From Gimesia aquarii (GTDB taxonomy: Bacteria; Planctomycetota; Planctomycetia; Planctomycetales; Planctomycetaceae), in contig NZ_CP037422.1 in the NCBI RefSeq assembly GCF_007748175.1, forward strand, positions 1,900,528 to 1,964,527: a stretch of 64,000 bases of DNA, written 5' to 3'. Below the pieces are notes generated by a model, which did not search any database, was not told the origin of the DNA, and was given only the letters and a program-made list of their open reading frames with translations. This document shows positions 16,942-26,451 of the stretch, piece by piece; the first letter of the stretch is position 1, and each line of letters begins with the position of its first letter. A program made the position numbers and the translations under genes.

Positions 16942-17132
16942 TCTCGAAAGTATGCAAGTGGGAAACTTTCATTTCTCATTCAATCTCATATTCCTCTTTT
17001 TCTTTAGTTCATCACGAACAATTCTTTAAAAAAGAAATTTGATTCCCTGCCGTCGGTTTTGGGTCATTTACAGAATCGGTATGCTTTACTGCTAACGTAA
17101 ACGATCTAGACCTAAGATTGAAGGAATGAGAT

Positions 17133-18260
17133 ATGAAACCGTTACAGGGAACAGTGGTTCTCGTTTTTGCATTATCACTGATTGCAGGGTGCACACCAAA
17201 ATCTGAGAAGAAACAAACTGCGTCCGAAAAGTCTTCAGGGGCAATAAAGGTAAAAGAACCTGTAAAAACACAGGTTCCACCTGAAGAAGTGAATCTGGCC
17301 GATTCATTGAAAGCGGCAGGAGCTAAGCTAAAAAAAGACCAAGATGGTTATGTCATCGAAGTCGATCTTCGGGGTACGCAAATCGATGATCACGCTCTCA
17401 AGGACATTGCGGGTTTATCACGTCTGCGTTATCTGTTGCTAAATGAAACCAAAATCACTGATGCCGGATTGGAGCCTGTTGGCAAAGTAGCCACGTTACA
17501 GAATCTGGATTTACGGAACTGCAATTTAAATAATAAGGCCATTTCCCATTTAACAGGACTCTCAAAACTCAAAGCACTGCGGCTGTCCGGCAATTCTGAT
17601 ATCGACGACGACGCGATGGTAGATATCAATCAACTAACGAACTTAAAAGCGTTAATGCTCGACTTTCTCTGGGTCAGCGGAGATGGCCTTTCAGAGTTGA
17701 AAGATCTGAATCACCTGGAAGAGTTGTATCTGGCAAAGACACTGGTTGATGATGAAGGCTTGACCACACTGACACAATTTCCCAAGTTGAAAAAAACGCG
17801 TTTATCTCAAAACCAGATTTCTGATGAAGGGCTTACGATCATGGCGAAGCTCCCTCAACTCGAAGAGCTTGACCTGAGCGAGAATAGTCTGCTCTCAGAC
17901 ACAGGTATGGAACACCTGTCTGGATTGAGTAAGCTACAAAAACTCAACCTCTGGCGTGTGGGGCTGACTGATGCCGGTGTGGAACCCTTACAAGGATTGA
18001 CTAACTTACGCTGGCTCAATCTGGATAATACACGCTTGAGTAATGCAGGGTTGAAGTATTTGAAAGATATGAAACAGCTGGAGTTTCTGCACCTTGGTTC
18101 TACAGCGGTCTCTGATGCTGGATTAGCTGATCTGGAAGGATTGACGAGCCTCAAAGACCTGAAGCTGACACGTACTGCAGTCACAGAAAAAGGAGTGGCT
18201 GACTTAAAACAGAAACTGCCGAATACCGAAATTCAATTAAAATACATTGAAGGCCAGTAG
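17133..18260 (+). CDS. Leucine-rich-repeat lipoprotein
   Basis: A 375-residue lipoprotein: the signal VVLVFALSLIAGC contains a lipobox (LIAGC), so the mature N-terminal Cys is acylated. After a charged linker come about ten leucine-rich repeats of 23-24 residues of the type LSKLKALRLSGNSDIDDDAM, LPQLEELDLSENSLLSDTGM and LTNLRWLNLDNTRLSNAGL. They are of the ribonuclease-inhibitor-like/cysteine-containing class and form a curved solenoid for protein binding. Family members are abundant in planctomycetes and their targets are generally unknown. AAGGA lies ahead of the ATG. Monocistronic. Confidence 0.9.
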   Translation: MKPLQGTVVLVFALSLIAGCTPKSEKKQTASEKSSGAIKVKEPVKTQVPPEEVNLADSLKAAGAKLKKDQDGYVIEVDLRGTQIDDHALKDIAGLSRLRYLLLNETKITDAGLEPVGKVATLQNLDLRNCNLNNKAISHLTGLSKLKALRLSGNSDIDDDAMVDINQLTNLKALMLDFLWVSGDGLSELKDLNHLEELYLAKTLVDDEGLTTLTQFPKLKKTRLSQNQISDEGLTIMAKLPQLEELDLSENSLLSDTGMEHLSGLSKLQKLNLWRVGLTDAGVEPLQGLTNLRWLNLDNTRLSNAGLKYLKDMKQLEFLHLGSTAVSDAGLADLEGLTSLKDLKLTRTAVTEKGVADLKQKLPNTEIQLKYIEGQ

Positions 18261-18312
18261 CCCGACTCACTCAGCAAATGAGGAGCCGGACATATGTCTG
18301 GACTAATTCTAA

Positions 18313-19620
18313 CTAAGCGACTTCCCAGCCTTCACGGTACTCTTTGCTGATGTACATGTCGGCTTCGGGACAATTTGTCGCTTTGAGATTGGCGGCATCC
18401 CATTCCAGTGCCTGTTTCGCACGATAGGAAACGTTTCCTAGCAACACTGCTTCTGTTAAAGCGCCAGAATAATCAAAGTTGCAAGTTGTCGGTGAACCGT
18501 CCTTACAAGCCTTGATCCACTCGGCATGGTGACCAATCGATTTGGGAATGCTTTGTTTGGGTGGTGTGAAGTTGGCAAATTTTTCTTTGGGGAATAATTT
18601 GTAACTTCCATAGTTTGCAAACATGGTGCCTTCCGTTCCCACGAACATGACCCCACTACCGGGGACACGTTGTCCTGCAACTTTTTTCGGAATCATATTC
18701 CCATCGTACCAAGTCAAATTGACGGGAATCAGTTTATCACGACTCGGGAATTGATAGCGCACCTTCAACCCATGTGGACACGCTTCCGGATGAACTTCTG
18801 GTCCTTCCGCTTCGCAGTGTGTAGGATGACGCAGGCTAAGTGCCCAGAAAGGCAAATCCATATAATGGCAGGCCATATCGCCCAACGTTCCCTGACCGAA
18901 CTGCCACCAGCGACGCCATTGAGCAGGATGATAGCGACCTGCAGCAAAAGGACGCACGGGCGCGGGGCCAAGCCATAAATCCCAATTTAAATTCTGAGGA
19001 GGCTCTTGGGTATCGGTAGGAAGATCACCGCCACCCCAGCCTTTTCCAACCCAGACATGTACTTCACCGACATCACCCAGGACTCCCGACTGAACGATTT
19101 CCACAACACGACGGTAATTGTCTCCAGCATGGATTTGCGTCCCCAGTTGTGTCGCGACACCATGCTTTTTTGCTTCTTCAGCAATGATGCGTGCTTCCTG
19201 AACCGTATGAGTGAGTGGTTTTTCACAGTAGACATGCAAGCCTTTTCGAATCGCACGAATTGAAGCAGGGGCGTGATGATGATCGGTCGTACCAATCACA
19301 ACGGCGTCAATCTTTCCATCTTCACTTTCGAGCATCTCACGATAATCAGCGTAGACACGGGCATTCGGAAAACTGGAAGAAGCTCGGTCAAGATAGTTTT
19401 TATCAACGTCTACTAGAGCAACGATATTTTCCCCTTTGACGCCATCAATGTCGGCTGCCGCCCGATTTGCCGTTCCGATACAAGCAATATTCAGTTTTTC
19501 ATTGGCAGATTTGGAAGCAGCGGGTGCAAGCCCCGTCCAAATACCTGTAGAAATTGCGGCTGCTCCTGCAGTGGTCGACTTAAGAAAATCACGGCGACTG
19601 AAATTTGAATGGTTTTGCAT
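18313..19620 (-). CDS. Tat-exported Gfo/Idh/MocA family oxidoreductase
   Basis: A 435-residue oxidoreductase with a twin-arginine signal (SRRDFLKSTTAGAAAIS). The nucleotide-binding region is LNIACIGTANRAAADIDGV and the catalytic Lys motif is YCEKPLTHTV. The C-terminal domain (ALEWDAANLKATNCPEADMY) matches the large secreted planctomycete subfamily, also represented at 1625, although the two differ across most of their length. It converges with the LRR lipoprotein gene (52 bp between stops). Likely dehydrogenation or reduction of a sugar in the periplasm; cofactor carried along by Tat export. Confidence 0.9.
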   Translation of the reverse strand: MQNHSNFSRRDFLKSTTAGAAAISTGIWTGLAPAASKSANEKLNIACIGTANRAAADIDGVKGENIVALVDVDKNYLDRASSSFPNARVYADYREMLESEDGKIDAVVIGTTDHHHAPASIRAIRKGLHVYCEKPLTHTVQEARIIAEEAKKHGVATQLGTQIHAGDNYRRVVEIVQSGVLGDVGEVHVWVGKGWGGGDLPTDTQEPPQNLNWDLWLGPAPVRPFAAGRYHPAQWRRWWQFGQGTLGDMACHYMDLPFWALSLRHPTHCEAEGPEVHPEACPHGLKVRYQFPSRDKLIPVNLTWYDGNMIPKKVAGQRVPGSGVMFVGTEGTMFANYGSYKLFPKEKFANFTPPKQSIPKSIGHHAEWIKACKDGSPTTCNFDYSGALTEAVLLGNVSYRAKQALEWDAANLKATNCPEADMYISKEYREGWEVA

Positions 19621-19944
19621 TAATCATTTCCAGGAAAAAAGGCAGGCCGATGGACGCATCGGCAAATTGGTGTGATTGTTTTCATTGATAACGAAATTGT
19701 TACTACAATTGTCTTCCCTTTCACTTTTACGTTTCTTCATACATTCTGCTGGATATTTGTGAAGAGGAAACGGCAGGAATTAACGGCAATCCATTATGAT
19801 CACTGCTAATTTAACATTCCTTATTTATGGTAATTCTAATCACAGCTTATCGCCATTCCAGATCAGCCTACTTTCGTAGAATTTTCAAGAAAGTAGGCTC
19901 ATGAAATCATCTGGTCTCGATACCCAAACAGTTTTCTGGCCGAT
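19621..19944. other. Intergenic region with an 11-bp inverted repeat
   Basis: No coding frame is supported. AGCCTACTTTC (19865-19875) and GAAAGTAGGCT (19889-19899) form a perfect 11-bp stem with a 13-nt loop, 46 bp past the minus-strand sulfatase stop. It has no T-tract, so it may be an mRNA 3' stabilising hairpin rather than a classic terminator. The remaining part should carry the upstream signals of nothing on the plus strand and the promoter of the gene at 18313-19620. Confidence 0.45.
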
Positions 19945-21732
19945 TTATGGCGCTGAATTCCCGGCGGATTTTTTGGTGAGATAAACCAGCATCGGACCAC
20001 GTTCAGTTTCCCCTTCGGTCACTTTAACATCAACGGTTTGTTTACCAGGATGTAAAGTCACATTGTGGAAGACATATTCAGAACTGTCTGCGGGGACTTT
20101 GGCATGGAACTGATCCTTACCGACACTTACTGCCAATTCCGTTTCTTTCTGATCCTGTTGTTTTTTGAATTGTACTTTGATGTCGTATGAACCACCTTGT
20201 TCGATATGAATCAACCAATGGCCTCGTGCATCGCGAGTCCAACCTTTTCCTTTGGGACCTGCATACCGCCAATCCTGACGAGTTAAAACCGTAGTTGGTT
20301 CCTTTACATTGCCCACATGAATCCGTGGTGGTGCATAATTATCAGGACGCGTGGAACTGACATCGGCGAACCAGGTGTCATATTGACGTGTGAGATCTTT
20401 GGCGAGTGCCGGTTTCTCACTGCTAAGATCTCGCTTCTCTGCAGGATCATTCCGTAAATCAAATAATTTTCCTGGTTCATTCTGCTTCGAAAATGTCATC
20501 TTAAAATTTTGTGTGACAACGGCGGCATTGGTATGTGGCGTGGGCTGATCACCACGATGCCATTGCAGGAACAAAGAACGATCAGGCCAGCTTGCGGCTT
20601 CATTTTTCAACAGTGGCAGAATATTGACACCATCCAAATCTAACGTTTTTGGTTTTTCAACCCCTGTGGCTGTAAGAATCGTGGGGAACAGGTCGTAATG
20701 AGCGGCGATCTGTTCATTCACAGCGCCTGCTTTCAATTGATCAGGCCAATGTGCTACTAACACAGACCGAATGCCACCTTCATTCACGCCCCCTTTCATG
20801 CCACGATGCGCACCGACAAAACGGGGGCCATTGGGGCCATTGTCATTCAAAAACAATACGAGTGTATTTTCGTAAGCCCCGATCTTCTTGAGGCGCTGAA
20901 ACAGTTTGCCAATATTCTGATCGATATTTTCAATCATTGAAAAAACGCGCGACGTTCGATCAAACTGTTTTTTATTTTTTCGCCTGGAATTCATATCAAA
21001 GCCATAAGCATCAGTAAGATCCATCGCTAGATATTTTTTCCGCAAATCTTCAGGCACATCGTGAAATGGGCCATGTGGTGCATTGGTCGCGATATACATA
21101 AACGTTGGTTTGTTCTGCGATTCATTTTGTTCAATAAAATTCAAAGCATTGTCAAAATAAATATCCGTACAATACCCTTTCATCTGTTTCTGCTCGCCAT
21201 TATGAAACAGAACCGGGTCCGTGTATTGACCGGCCCCTTCAGGTGGATCGCTGGGTTGCCCGATGCCTCCTCCGCGGTGAACGAGAACTTCCTGAAATCC
21301 CTGGTCCTGAGGTCGCATGGGGTAAGAATCGCCCAAATGCCACTTTCCAAAGATTCCGGTTTGATAGCCGGCAGGAGCTAAAACTTCGGCGATAGTTACT
21401 TCTTCAGGTTCCATCATCGCACGACCAATGTAAGTATCAATGGCACGTGTGCGATAGTTATAACGACCTGTCATCAGATTGGCCCGCGTGGGTGTGCAGA
21501 CAGGACTGACATAAAATCGATTCAATCGTGCCCCCCTTGCAGCCATAGCATCAAGGTTAGGAGTGTTGAGATGTTTGTTCCCCATAAATCCGTAGTCCCA
21601 ACCTCCCTGATCATCCGTCATGATCAGGATGACATTCACGTGTTTTGCTTCCTTCGCATCAGTAATTGAACAACAAAAGAACTGGGAAATAAAACAGGAA
21701 CTCAGAACCAACAAACACTTAACCACTGACAT
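19945..21732 (-). CDS. Secreted sulfatase (arylsulfatase-like)
   Basis: A 595-residue formylglycine-dependent sulfatase of the alkaline-phosphatase superfamily. A signal peptide (LLVLSSCFISQFFCC) is followed by the metal-site motif VILIMTDDQGG. The modification site is CTPTRANLMTGR, in which the Cys becomes formylglycine, and GKWHLG is also present. DNGPNG supplies the second metal-binding segment. Beyond residue 470 a beta-rich C-terminal extension (about 110 residues, IHVGNVKEPTTVLTRQDWR onward) is larger than in minimal sulfatases and may bind carbohydrate. Transcribed divergently from another sulfatase gene (195 bp between starts). Likely desulfates an algal polysaccharide or glycan. Confidence 0.95.
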   Translation of the reverse strand: MSVVKCLLVLSSCFISQFFCCSITDAKEAKHVNVILIMTDDQGGWDYGFMGNKHLNTPNLDAMAARGARLNRFYVSPVCTPTRANLMTGRYNYRTRAIDTYIGRAMMEPEEVTIAEVLAPAGYQTGIFGKWHLGDSYPMRPQDQGFQEVLVHRGGGIGQPSDPPEGAGQYTDPVLFHNGEQKQMKGYCTDIYFDNALNFIEQNESQNKPTFMYIATNAPHGPFHDVPEDLRKKYLAMDLTDAYGFDMNSRRKNKKQFDRTSRVFSMIENIDQNIGKLFQRLKKIGAYENTLVLFLNDNGPNGPRFVGAHRGMKGGVNEGGIRSVLVAHWPDQLKAGAVNEQIAAHYDLFPTILTATGVEKPKTLDLDGVNILPLLKNEAASWPDRSLFLQWHRGDQPTPHTNAAVVTQNFKMTFSKQNEPGKLFDLRNDPAEKRDLSSEKPALAKDLTRQYDTWFADVSSTRPDNYAPPRIHVGNVKEPTTVLTRQDWRYAGPKGKGWTRDARGHWLIHIEQGGSYDIKVQFKKQQDQKETELAVSVGKDQFHAKVPADSSEYVFHNVTLHPGKQTVDVKVTEGETERGPMLVYLTKKSAGNSAP

Positions 21733-21927
21733 TATTATGACACCTAAAAGTAAGGAACTTAAGAAACTAATTACGACAATTTATCTGACTTGAAATACAG
21801 AGGGATGTTTTGTCGTCTATGCTAGCTGTTATAATTTCAGTCTATTCATTCGACCGTTACAGTGCAAACAGATTCCTGAAAAGAATCATCTGTCGACAGG
21901 TCATCAAACTCCTTCAAACTTAAAATT

Positions 21928-23484
21928 ATGAGAATCACAATGCCAACCAAGTACTGTGTTTGTTTATTCGTAAGCTGCTTTACTCTGTTGTATACGCTCG
22001 ATTCTGTTGTTAAAGCGGCAGAGAAACAACCCAATATCTTATACATCATGTCTGATGATCACGCTGCTCATTCGATTGGCGCGTATGGAGGACGATTGGC
22101 GTCTCTGAATCCAACACCAACGTTGGATCGTCTAGCCAAAGAAGGAATTTTGCTGAAGAACGTTTTTTGTACCAACTCAATTTGCACACCGAGTCGCGCC
22201 ACATTAATGACGGGGCAATATTCGCATATGAATGGTGTGACCACTTTAAATGGGGCAATTGGTAAGGAGAACCAACATCTGGCTCGGCTCATCAAAAATG
22301 CGGGTTATGAAACTGCAATGATTGGTAAATGGCATCTCAAAAAAGAGCCAGCCGCATTTGACTATTATACGGTTCTGCCGGGGCAGGGAAGTTACTTCAA
22401 TCCCGTGTTTCGCGTGAGAGGCCCTAAGCCGTGGCCAAAAAATGAATTTCGTGCAGGTGGATATGACTCGAAACATTCATCGGATGTGATTACCGATCTC
22501 TCATTGAAGTGGTTGAAGAATCGAAAACAGAAACAAAAACCTTTCTTTTTAATGCATCATTTCAAGGCACCACATGACAATTTTGAAAATGCAGAACGAT
22601 ATGACTGGCTCTATCAGGATGTAAAAATTCCTGAACCGGAAACACTGTGGAACCGGGGACAACACGGCCCCCTTGACTTAGCGCGCTATGGGACATCAGT
22701 CAGTCGACGCAACGAGAGGCGAAACATGGGGCACCATATGTTTGTTGACGACAGCCTCTCTTCTGATGAATACACCCGTGAAGCTTACCAGCGTTACCTC
22801 AAAAAGTTTCTGCGCTGTGTACGTGGTGTCGATGATAATATCAAACGTCTTGTAGAGCATCTCGAAAAAACGGGAGAACTGGAGAATACAATCATCATTT
22901 ATACTGCCGACCAGGGCTTTATGTTAGGCGAACACGATTACATCGACAAACGCTGGATGTATGAAGAATCATTGCGCATGCCATTCATCGTTCGCTATCC
23001 GAAATGGATCAAAGCAAAGTCTACCAATGAAAACATCATTAACAATGTTGATTTTGCACCGACGTTGTTAGAGATGGCAGGAGCAAAGAAACCTGATTTC
23101 ATGCAAGGTAGATCTTTCTTACCAATCTTAAAAGGTGAAAAGGCTCCCGCTGATTGGCCAAAAGCAACGTACTACCGTTACTGGATGCATATGGCGCACC
23201 ATGATAACCCTGCCCACTATGGAATCAGGACCAACGATTTTAAATTGATTTTCTTCTATGGTCTGCCTTTGGATGCGCCTGGTGCTGTAAAAAAACCGAC
23301 GCCTCCACACTGGGAATTATACGATTTGAAAAAAGATCCTCATGAAACAAAGAATGTGATTGCCGATCCCGCTTATGCACCAATCGTGAAAAAACTAAAA
23401 CAACGGTTAAATCAACTTAAAAAACAAGTGGGGGACACTGATGAAGCCTACCCAGAATTAAAAGCACGCTTAGGTGAATCATGA
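21928..23484 (+). CDS. Secreted sulfatase, mono-domain
   Basis: A 518-residue sulfatase with a Sec signal (LFVSCFTLLYTLDSVVKA). Catalytic motifs are IMSDDHAAHS (metal site), CTPSRATLMTGQ (formylglycine site), IGKWHL, HFKAPHDNFE and YTADQGFMLGEHDYIDKRW. The sequence closely parallels the sulfatase at 61476-63062: both have SDDHA/TDDHA, NPTP, CTNSIC and a second metal site with GDH/EHD-Y. The two are therefore paralogues of one subfamily. It is followed after 101 bp by an esterase gene (23586) and may be co-transcribed with it. Substrate probably a sulfated glycan. Confidence 0.95.
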   Translation: MRITMPTKYCVCLFVSCFTLLYTLDSVVKAAEKQPNILYIMSDDHAAHSIGAYGGRLASLNPTPTLDRLAKEGILLKNVFCTNSICTPSRATLMTGQYSHMNGVTTLNGAIGKENQHLARLIKNAGYETAMIGKWHLKKEPAAFDYYTVLPGQGSYFNPVFRVRGPKPWPKNEFRAGGYDSKHSSDVITDLSLKWLKNRKQKQKPFFLMHHFKAPHDNFENAERYDWLYQDVKIPEPETLWNRGQHGPLDLARYGTSVSRRNERRNMGHHMFVDDSLSSDEYTREAYQRYLKKFLRCVRGVDDNIKRLVEHLEKTGELENTIIIYTADQGFMLGEHDYIDKRWMYEESLRMPFIVRYPKWIKAKSTNENIINNVDFAPTLLEMAGAKKPDFMQGRSFLPILKGEKAPADWPKATYYRYWMHMAHHDNPAHYGIRTNDFKLIFFYGLPLDAPGAVKKPTPPHWELYDLKKDPHETKNVIADPAYAPIVKKLKQRLNQLKKQVGDTDEAYPELKARLGES

Positions 23485-23585
23485 AACTATCTTGTTTTGG
23501 AAAAGATGCCCAATCAAGAGAATCACTGACTTAGGTTAGTCACCGACCACTAAAGAGCTTTAGTCATACAACAAGAGGAACAACT

Positions 23586-24458
23586 ATGGGACGACGACTG
23601 ATTCGACCCACACTTTTTTTGATCACACTGTTGCTGATCAATTTGCAGCCCGTTCCCGCTCAGGAACAGAAAGCTGACTATAAAACCAAACCCGAGGTCT
23701 CTTATCGCAGTGGAATTCAAACTCCGCAGACAGATTATATGCGTGAGCGCTGCAAGCTGGATTTGTACTATCCGACCTCTATCAAAAACTACCCCACCGT
23801 AGTCTGGTTTCATGGGGGTGGCTTAAAAGGGGGAAAGAAAAGCGTTCCAGATGAACTGAAGGAGCAGGGTATCGCCATTGTCGCCGTCAATTATCGATTG
23901 TACCCCAAAGCAAAAAAACCAGTTTATCTGGAAGATGCTGCTGCGGCTGTCGCCTGGACATTTCAAAATATCGCAAACTTCGGTGGTGATCCTAAATTGA
24001 TTTTTGTGGCAGGGCATTCTGCGGGGGGCTACCTCACCAGCATGCTTGGTCTGGATAAACGTTGGCTCGCCACACACAAAATTGATGCGAATGACATTGC
24101 CGGGCTAATTCCCTACAGCGGACACTGTATCACTCATATGACAGTCCGTGAAGAAATGGGAATCCCACGCAATCAACCGATCATTGATGACATGGCCCCT
24201 CTGTTTCACGCACGTAAAGACGCACCACCAATCTTACTCATAACCGGTGATCGGAACCTGGAATTCCCAACCCGCTACGAAGAAAACGCTTATTTGAATC
24301 GCTTACTCAAAGTAGTCGGACACAAACAAACACAACTCTTTGAATTGGACGGCTTCACACACAACACCATGCGAAAGCCGGGGCATCAGCTTCTATTAGA
24401 AGAAATCAAACGCATCGTTGCTAAAAAGCCAATCGCATCACCACTTCAAAAGAACTAA
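23586..24458 (+). CDS. Secreted alpha/beta-hydrolase (esterase)
   Basis: A 290-residue exported serine hydrolase with an N-terminal signal (LFLITLLLINLQPVPA). It has the oxyanion motif WFHGGGLKGG (HGGG), the nucleophile elbow VAGHSAGGY (Ser in GHSAG), a likely acid in GDRNLEFP and the catalytic His in ELDGFTHNTM. This arrangement is that of the BD-FAE/hormone-sensitive-lipase-like group active on acetylated or feruloylated sugars. The position after a sulfatase gene suggests joint removal of sulfate and ester groups from a polysaccharide. Operon membership is inferred from the 101-bp gap and same strand. Confidence 0.88.
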   Translation: MGRRLIRPTLFLITLLLINLQPVPAQEQKADYKTKPEVSYRSGIQTPQTDYMRERCKLDLYYPTSIKNYPTVVWFHGGGLKGGKKSVPDELKEQGIAIVAVNYRLYPKAKKPVYLEDAAAAVAWTFQNIANFGGDPKLIFVAGHSAGGYLTSMLGLDKRWLATHKIDANDIAGLIPYSGHCITHMTVREEMGIPRNQPIIDDMAPLFHARKDAPPILLITGDRNLEFPTRYEENAYLNRLLKVVGHKQTQLFELDGFTHNTMRKPGHQLLLEEIKRIVAKKPIASPLQKN

Positions 24459-24569
24459 TCCATCCCAGTAAACTCTGAATTCAGTGAATTATTTTGCCGC
24501 GTCGACTCAATGGGCGGTGATGTCTTGCACGTCTGTGCCAACATGCACCACCCACTGAATTTCTCTCAC

Positions 24570-24944
24570 TTACTTGGGATACTCGTGAAGTGCCACCCGA
24601 TTTCCTTCACAGTCTTCAAAGTGGGCGAAAAAACCGTGTTCTCCAATATCTGTTTTTGGAACGAGTGTCTTGCCACCAGCATTATTGATTTTGCCGAGTG
24701 TTGCCTCGATATTATCCACGCTCAAATAGACAATCGTCCCTGCTAGCGAAGGGGTATGGCCATCACCATGAATCAATGTGCCTGTTGCACCTGCACCATT
24801 TTGTTCCATGGGAAACCACGCCATTTTATTGGGTCCCATTTCATTTTCGACTAGTTCCACTCCCAGGATTGACTCGTAAAACAATTTCGCTTTTGAAAGA
24901 TCGTTAACAGGGATTTCGAACCAATTTACCGGGTTAATCGACAT
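24570..24944 (-). CDS. VOC family (glyoxalase-like) protein
   Basis: A 124-residue vicinal-oxygen-chelate protein of two beta-alpha-beta-beta-beta units. It opens with [19 protein letters not shown], and the segment [19 protein letters not shown] is the family's C-terminal metal-site strand with Glu/His near the end. Members are lyases, dioxygenases or binding/resistance proteins; this short single-domain type is common in accessory genomes. First of a block of small single-domain genes extending to 33395. Substrate unknown. Confidence 0.85.
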   Translation of the reverse strand: MSINPVNWFEIPVNDLSKAKLFYESILGVELVENEMGPNKMAWFPMEQNGAGATGTLIHGDGHTPSLAGTIVYLSVDNIEATLGKINNAGGKTLVPKTDIGEHGFFAHFEDCEGNRVALHEYPK

Positions 24945-25031
24945 GTGAGTGCCTCCTTTTTTGATAATAAATATTGATGTTGCAATTCTGTAATGCGAGG
25001 TATTTCTACCGAGAACTGTAATTAAATAATT

Positions 25032-25469
25032 TTATACCACTTGTGAGTTTGACTTGCGATACACAAAAGCCAATAGCAAACCTGCCAAACCAAACTGAAT
25101 TCCGAGATAGGTCGTTTCTAAACTAAACCAAAGTGATAAGGGTTCAATTGAGTGTTTTGCTGCTTCCGAGAGCACATGCATCGTCCAATGATAAATACCC
25201 ATGACCAAAGCAATTGTGATCGCTCCCCCAATGAATGACTTGCCATGGCAAAGGAACGGGTAAATCAAAGCCAAAATAAAACCCTGCATCAGAATCGATG
25301 CAAAGCCGAAGGCAATAATCGGTTCTTCACGACTGAAATATCCCAGTTGCTCATAAGTACCCTTGAAGAACACAAGGTGCCACAAAAAAGCAAGCGGAAA
25401 TGTGACAGCCACATAGCAAACCGTTCCGAGTATGATTTTTTTGAATTCGAACATGTCTTTCCCATTCAT
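25032..25469 (-). CDS. Small four-helix membrane protein
   Basis: An unrecognised inner-membrane protein of about 145 residues from the ATG at 25469; the frame is open to 25538 but those residues overlap the neighbouring gene's end. Four hydrophobic segments are visible: LGTVCYVAVTFPLAFLWHLV, IIAFGFASILMQGFILALI, FIGGAITIALVMGIYHW and TYLGIQFGLAGLLLAFVY. Placement directly behind the SRPBCC gene (about 20 bp) on the same strand suggests co-transcription and control by the divergent ArsR regulator. No function assigned. Confidence 0.7.
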   Translation of the reverse strand: MNGKDMFEFKKIILGTVCYVAVTFPLAFLWHLVFFKGTYEQLGYFSREEPIIAFGFASILMQGFILALIYPFLCHGKSFIGGAITIALVMGIYHWTMHVLSEAAKHSIEPLSLWFSLETTYLGIQFGLAGLLLAFVYRKSNSQVV

Positions 25470-25489
25470 GTGCAAGCAAACAAAGTCTT

Positions 25490-25945
25490 TCAATCCTTTA
25501 TCATAGATTCGCTCAAGAGCTCCAGCGCTCCTGTCCAACCTGCCATGTGCCGTTCCTGCATACCAGGTTTTGAGAATCGTTCGTGTGTCAGAACCAATTC
25601 AGTGCCACCATCTTTTTCAAGAAAATCAACTGTGACTTGCGTTTCAATTTCAGCAAACTCGTTAGGCTGTTCCCACGACCATGAATAGACTAGTTTTTGT
25701 GGATCATTCACTTCAAGAAACTCACCTTTGACAACATCGACTGTTCCCTCCGGTGATTCAAACCCAACGCGATATTGCCCACCAACACGCAAATCAACCT
25801 CAATAAATGGATGAACAAAATCCTTACTCGGTCGAAACCAGCGTTGCATATATTCGGGTGTCGTCCAGACTTGAAAGACATCTTTTGGTGACGCCGCAAA
25901 TGTGCGTCGTAAGACCAGGACTTCATTTGTTGATTCGGAAACCAT
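25490..25945 (-). CDS. SRPBCC/AHSA1 domain protein
   Basis: A 151-residue START/Bet v 1-fold protein of the AHSA1-like (activator of Hsp90 ATPase homologue 1) branch. It has the typical opening LRRTFAASPKDVFQVWTTPE and the closing helix GWTGALELLSESM. The fold forms a deep hydrophobic pocket for small ligands. Such genes are very often paired with an ArsR regulator, as here: the regulator is divergent with 107 bp between starts and a perfect 16-bp palindrome between them. Ligand unknown; probably stress or xenobiotic response. Confidence 0.88.
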   Translation of the reverse strand: MVSESTNEVLVLRRTFAASPKDVFQVWTTPEYMQRWFRPSKDFVHPFIEVDLRVGGQYRVGFESPEGTVDVVKGEFLEVNDPQKLVYSWSWEQPNEFAEIETQVTVDFLEKDGGTELVLTHERFSKPGMQERHMAGWTGALELLSESMIKD

Positions 25946-25995
25946 GGCTTCAAAAACCTCTTTGAACTTGACAAAAATAGTAGTATCAATTTAAT

Positions 25996-26011
25996 ATAGC
26001 CATATGGCTAT
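25996..26011. promoter_or_regulatory. Palindromic operator for the ArsR regulator
   Basis: ATAGCCATATGGCTAT is a perfect 16-bp inverted repeat between the divergent SRPBCC (start 25945) and ArsR (start 26053) genes. ArsR dimers bind such short AT-bordered palindromes, so it should govern both promoters. The site is seen directly; the regulator assignment is inferred from position. Confidence 0.65.
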
Positions 26012-26052
26012 CTATTGTCAACACAATACAAAGTTCGATCCGAAAAAATCCT

Positions 26053-26400
26053 ATGGCGATTAAATATCAAAACCAACTCGACCGCACGTTTCATGCTCTG
26101 GGAGACAGTACGCGCCGACAGATGCTTTCCATGCTCTCGAAACGGGGGGAATCCACAGCCAGTGATCTTGGACAGCCATTTGAAATTGCTCAGCCGTCAG
26201 TCTCGAAACATCTACGAGTTCTGGAATCTGCTGGCCTGATCTCACGCCGGGTTGATGGCCGGGTACACCGGTTTCGGTTACTGATTAAACCACTACAAGA
26301 GGCTCAAGACTGGATCACTCACCAACGTGAGTTCTGGGAAGGATCACTGGATGCACTAGGGGACTTGCTTGATGAGCTGTCTCCAGAGAAAAAGAAGTAA
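26053..26400 (+). CDS. ArsR family transcriptional regulator
   Basis: A 115-residue winged-helix repressor. The DNA-binding region is STRRQMLSMLSKRGESTASD followed by AQPSVSKHLRVLESAGLISR, and the wing is VDGRVHRFRL. It has no ArsR-type metal-binding Cys cluster (no CxC in the recognition helix), which places it in the group linked to SRPBCC proteins rather than metal resistance. It is divergent from the SRPBCC gene, with a 16-bp palindrome between. The DUF1569 gene downstream (26452) is on the same strand and may be co-transcribed. Confidence 0.92.
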   Translation: MAIKYQNQLDRTFHALGDSTRRQMLSMLSKRGESTASDLGQPFEIAQPSVSKHLRVLESAGLISRRVDGRVHRFRLLIKPLQEAQDWITHQREFWEGSLDALGDLLDELSPEKKK

Positions 26401-26451
26401 CGACAATCATAGTAAGCCCATAGAGTTTTGTTAGAACCAAGGAGAAATCAA

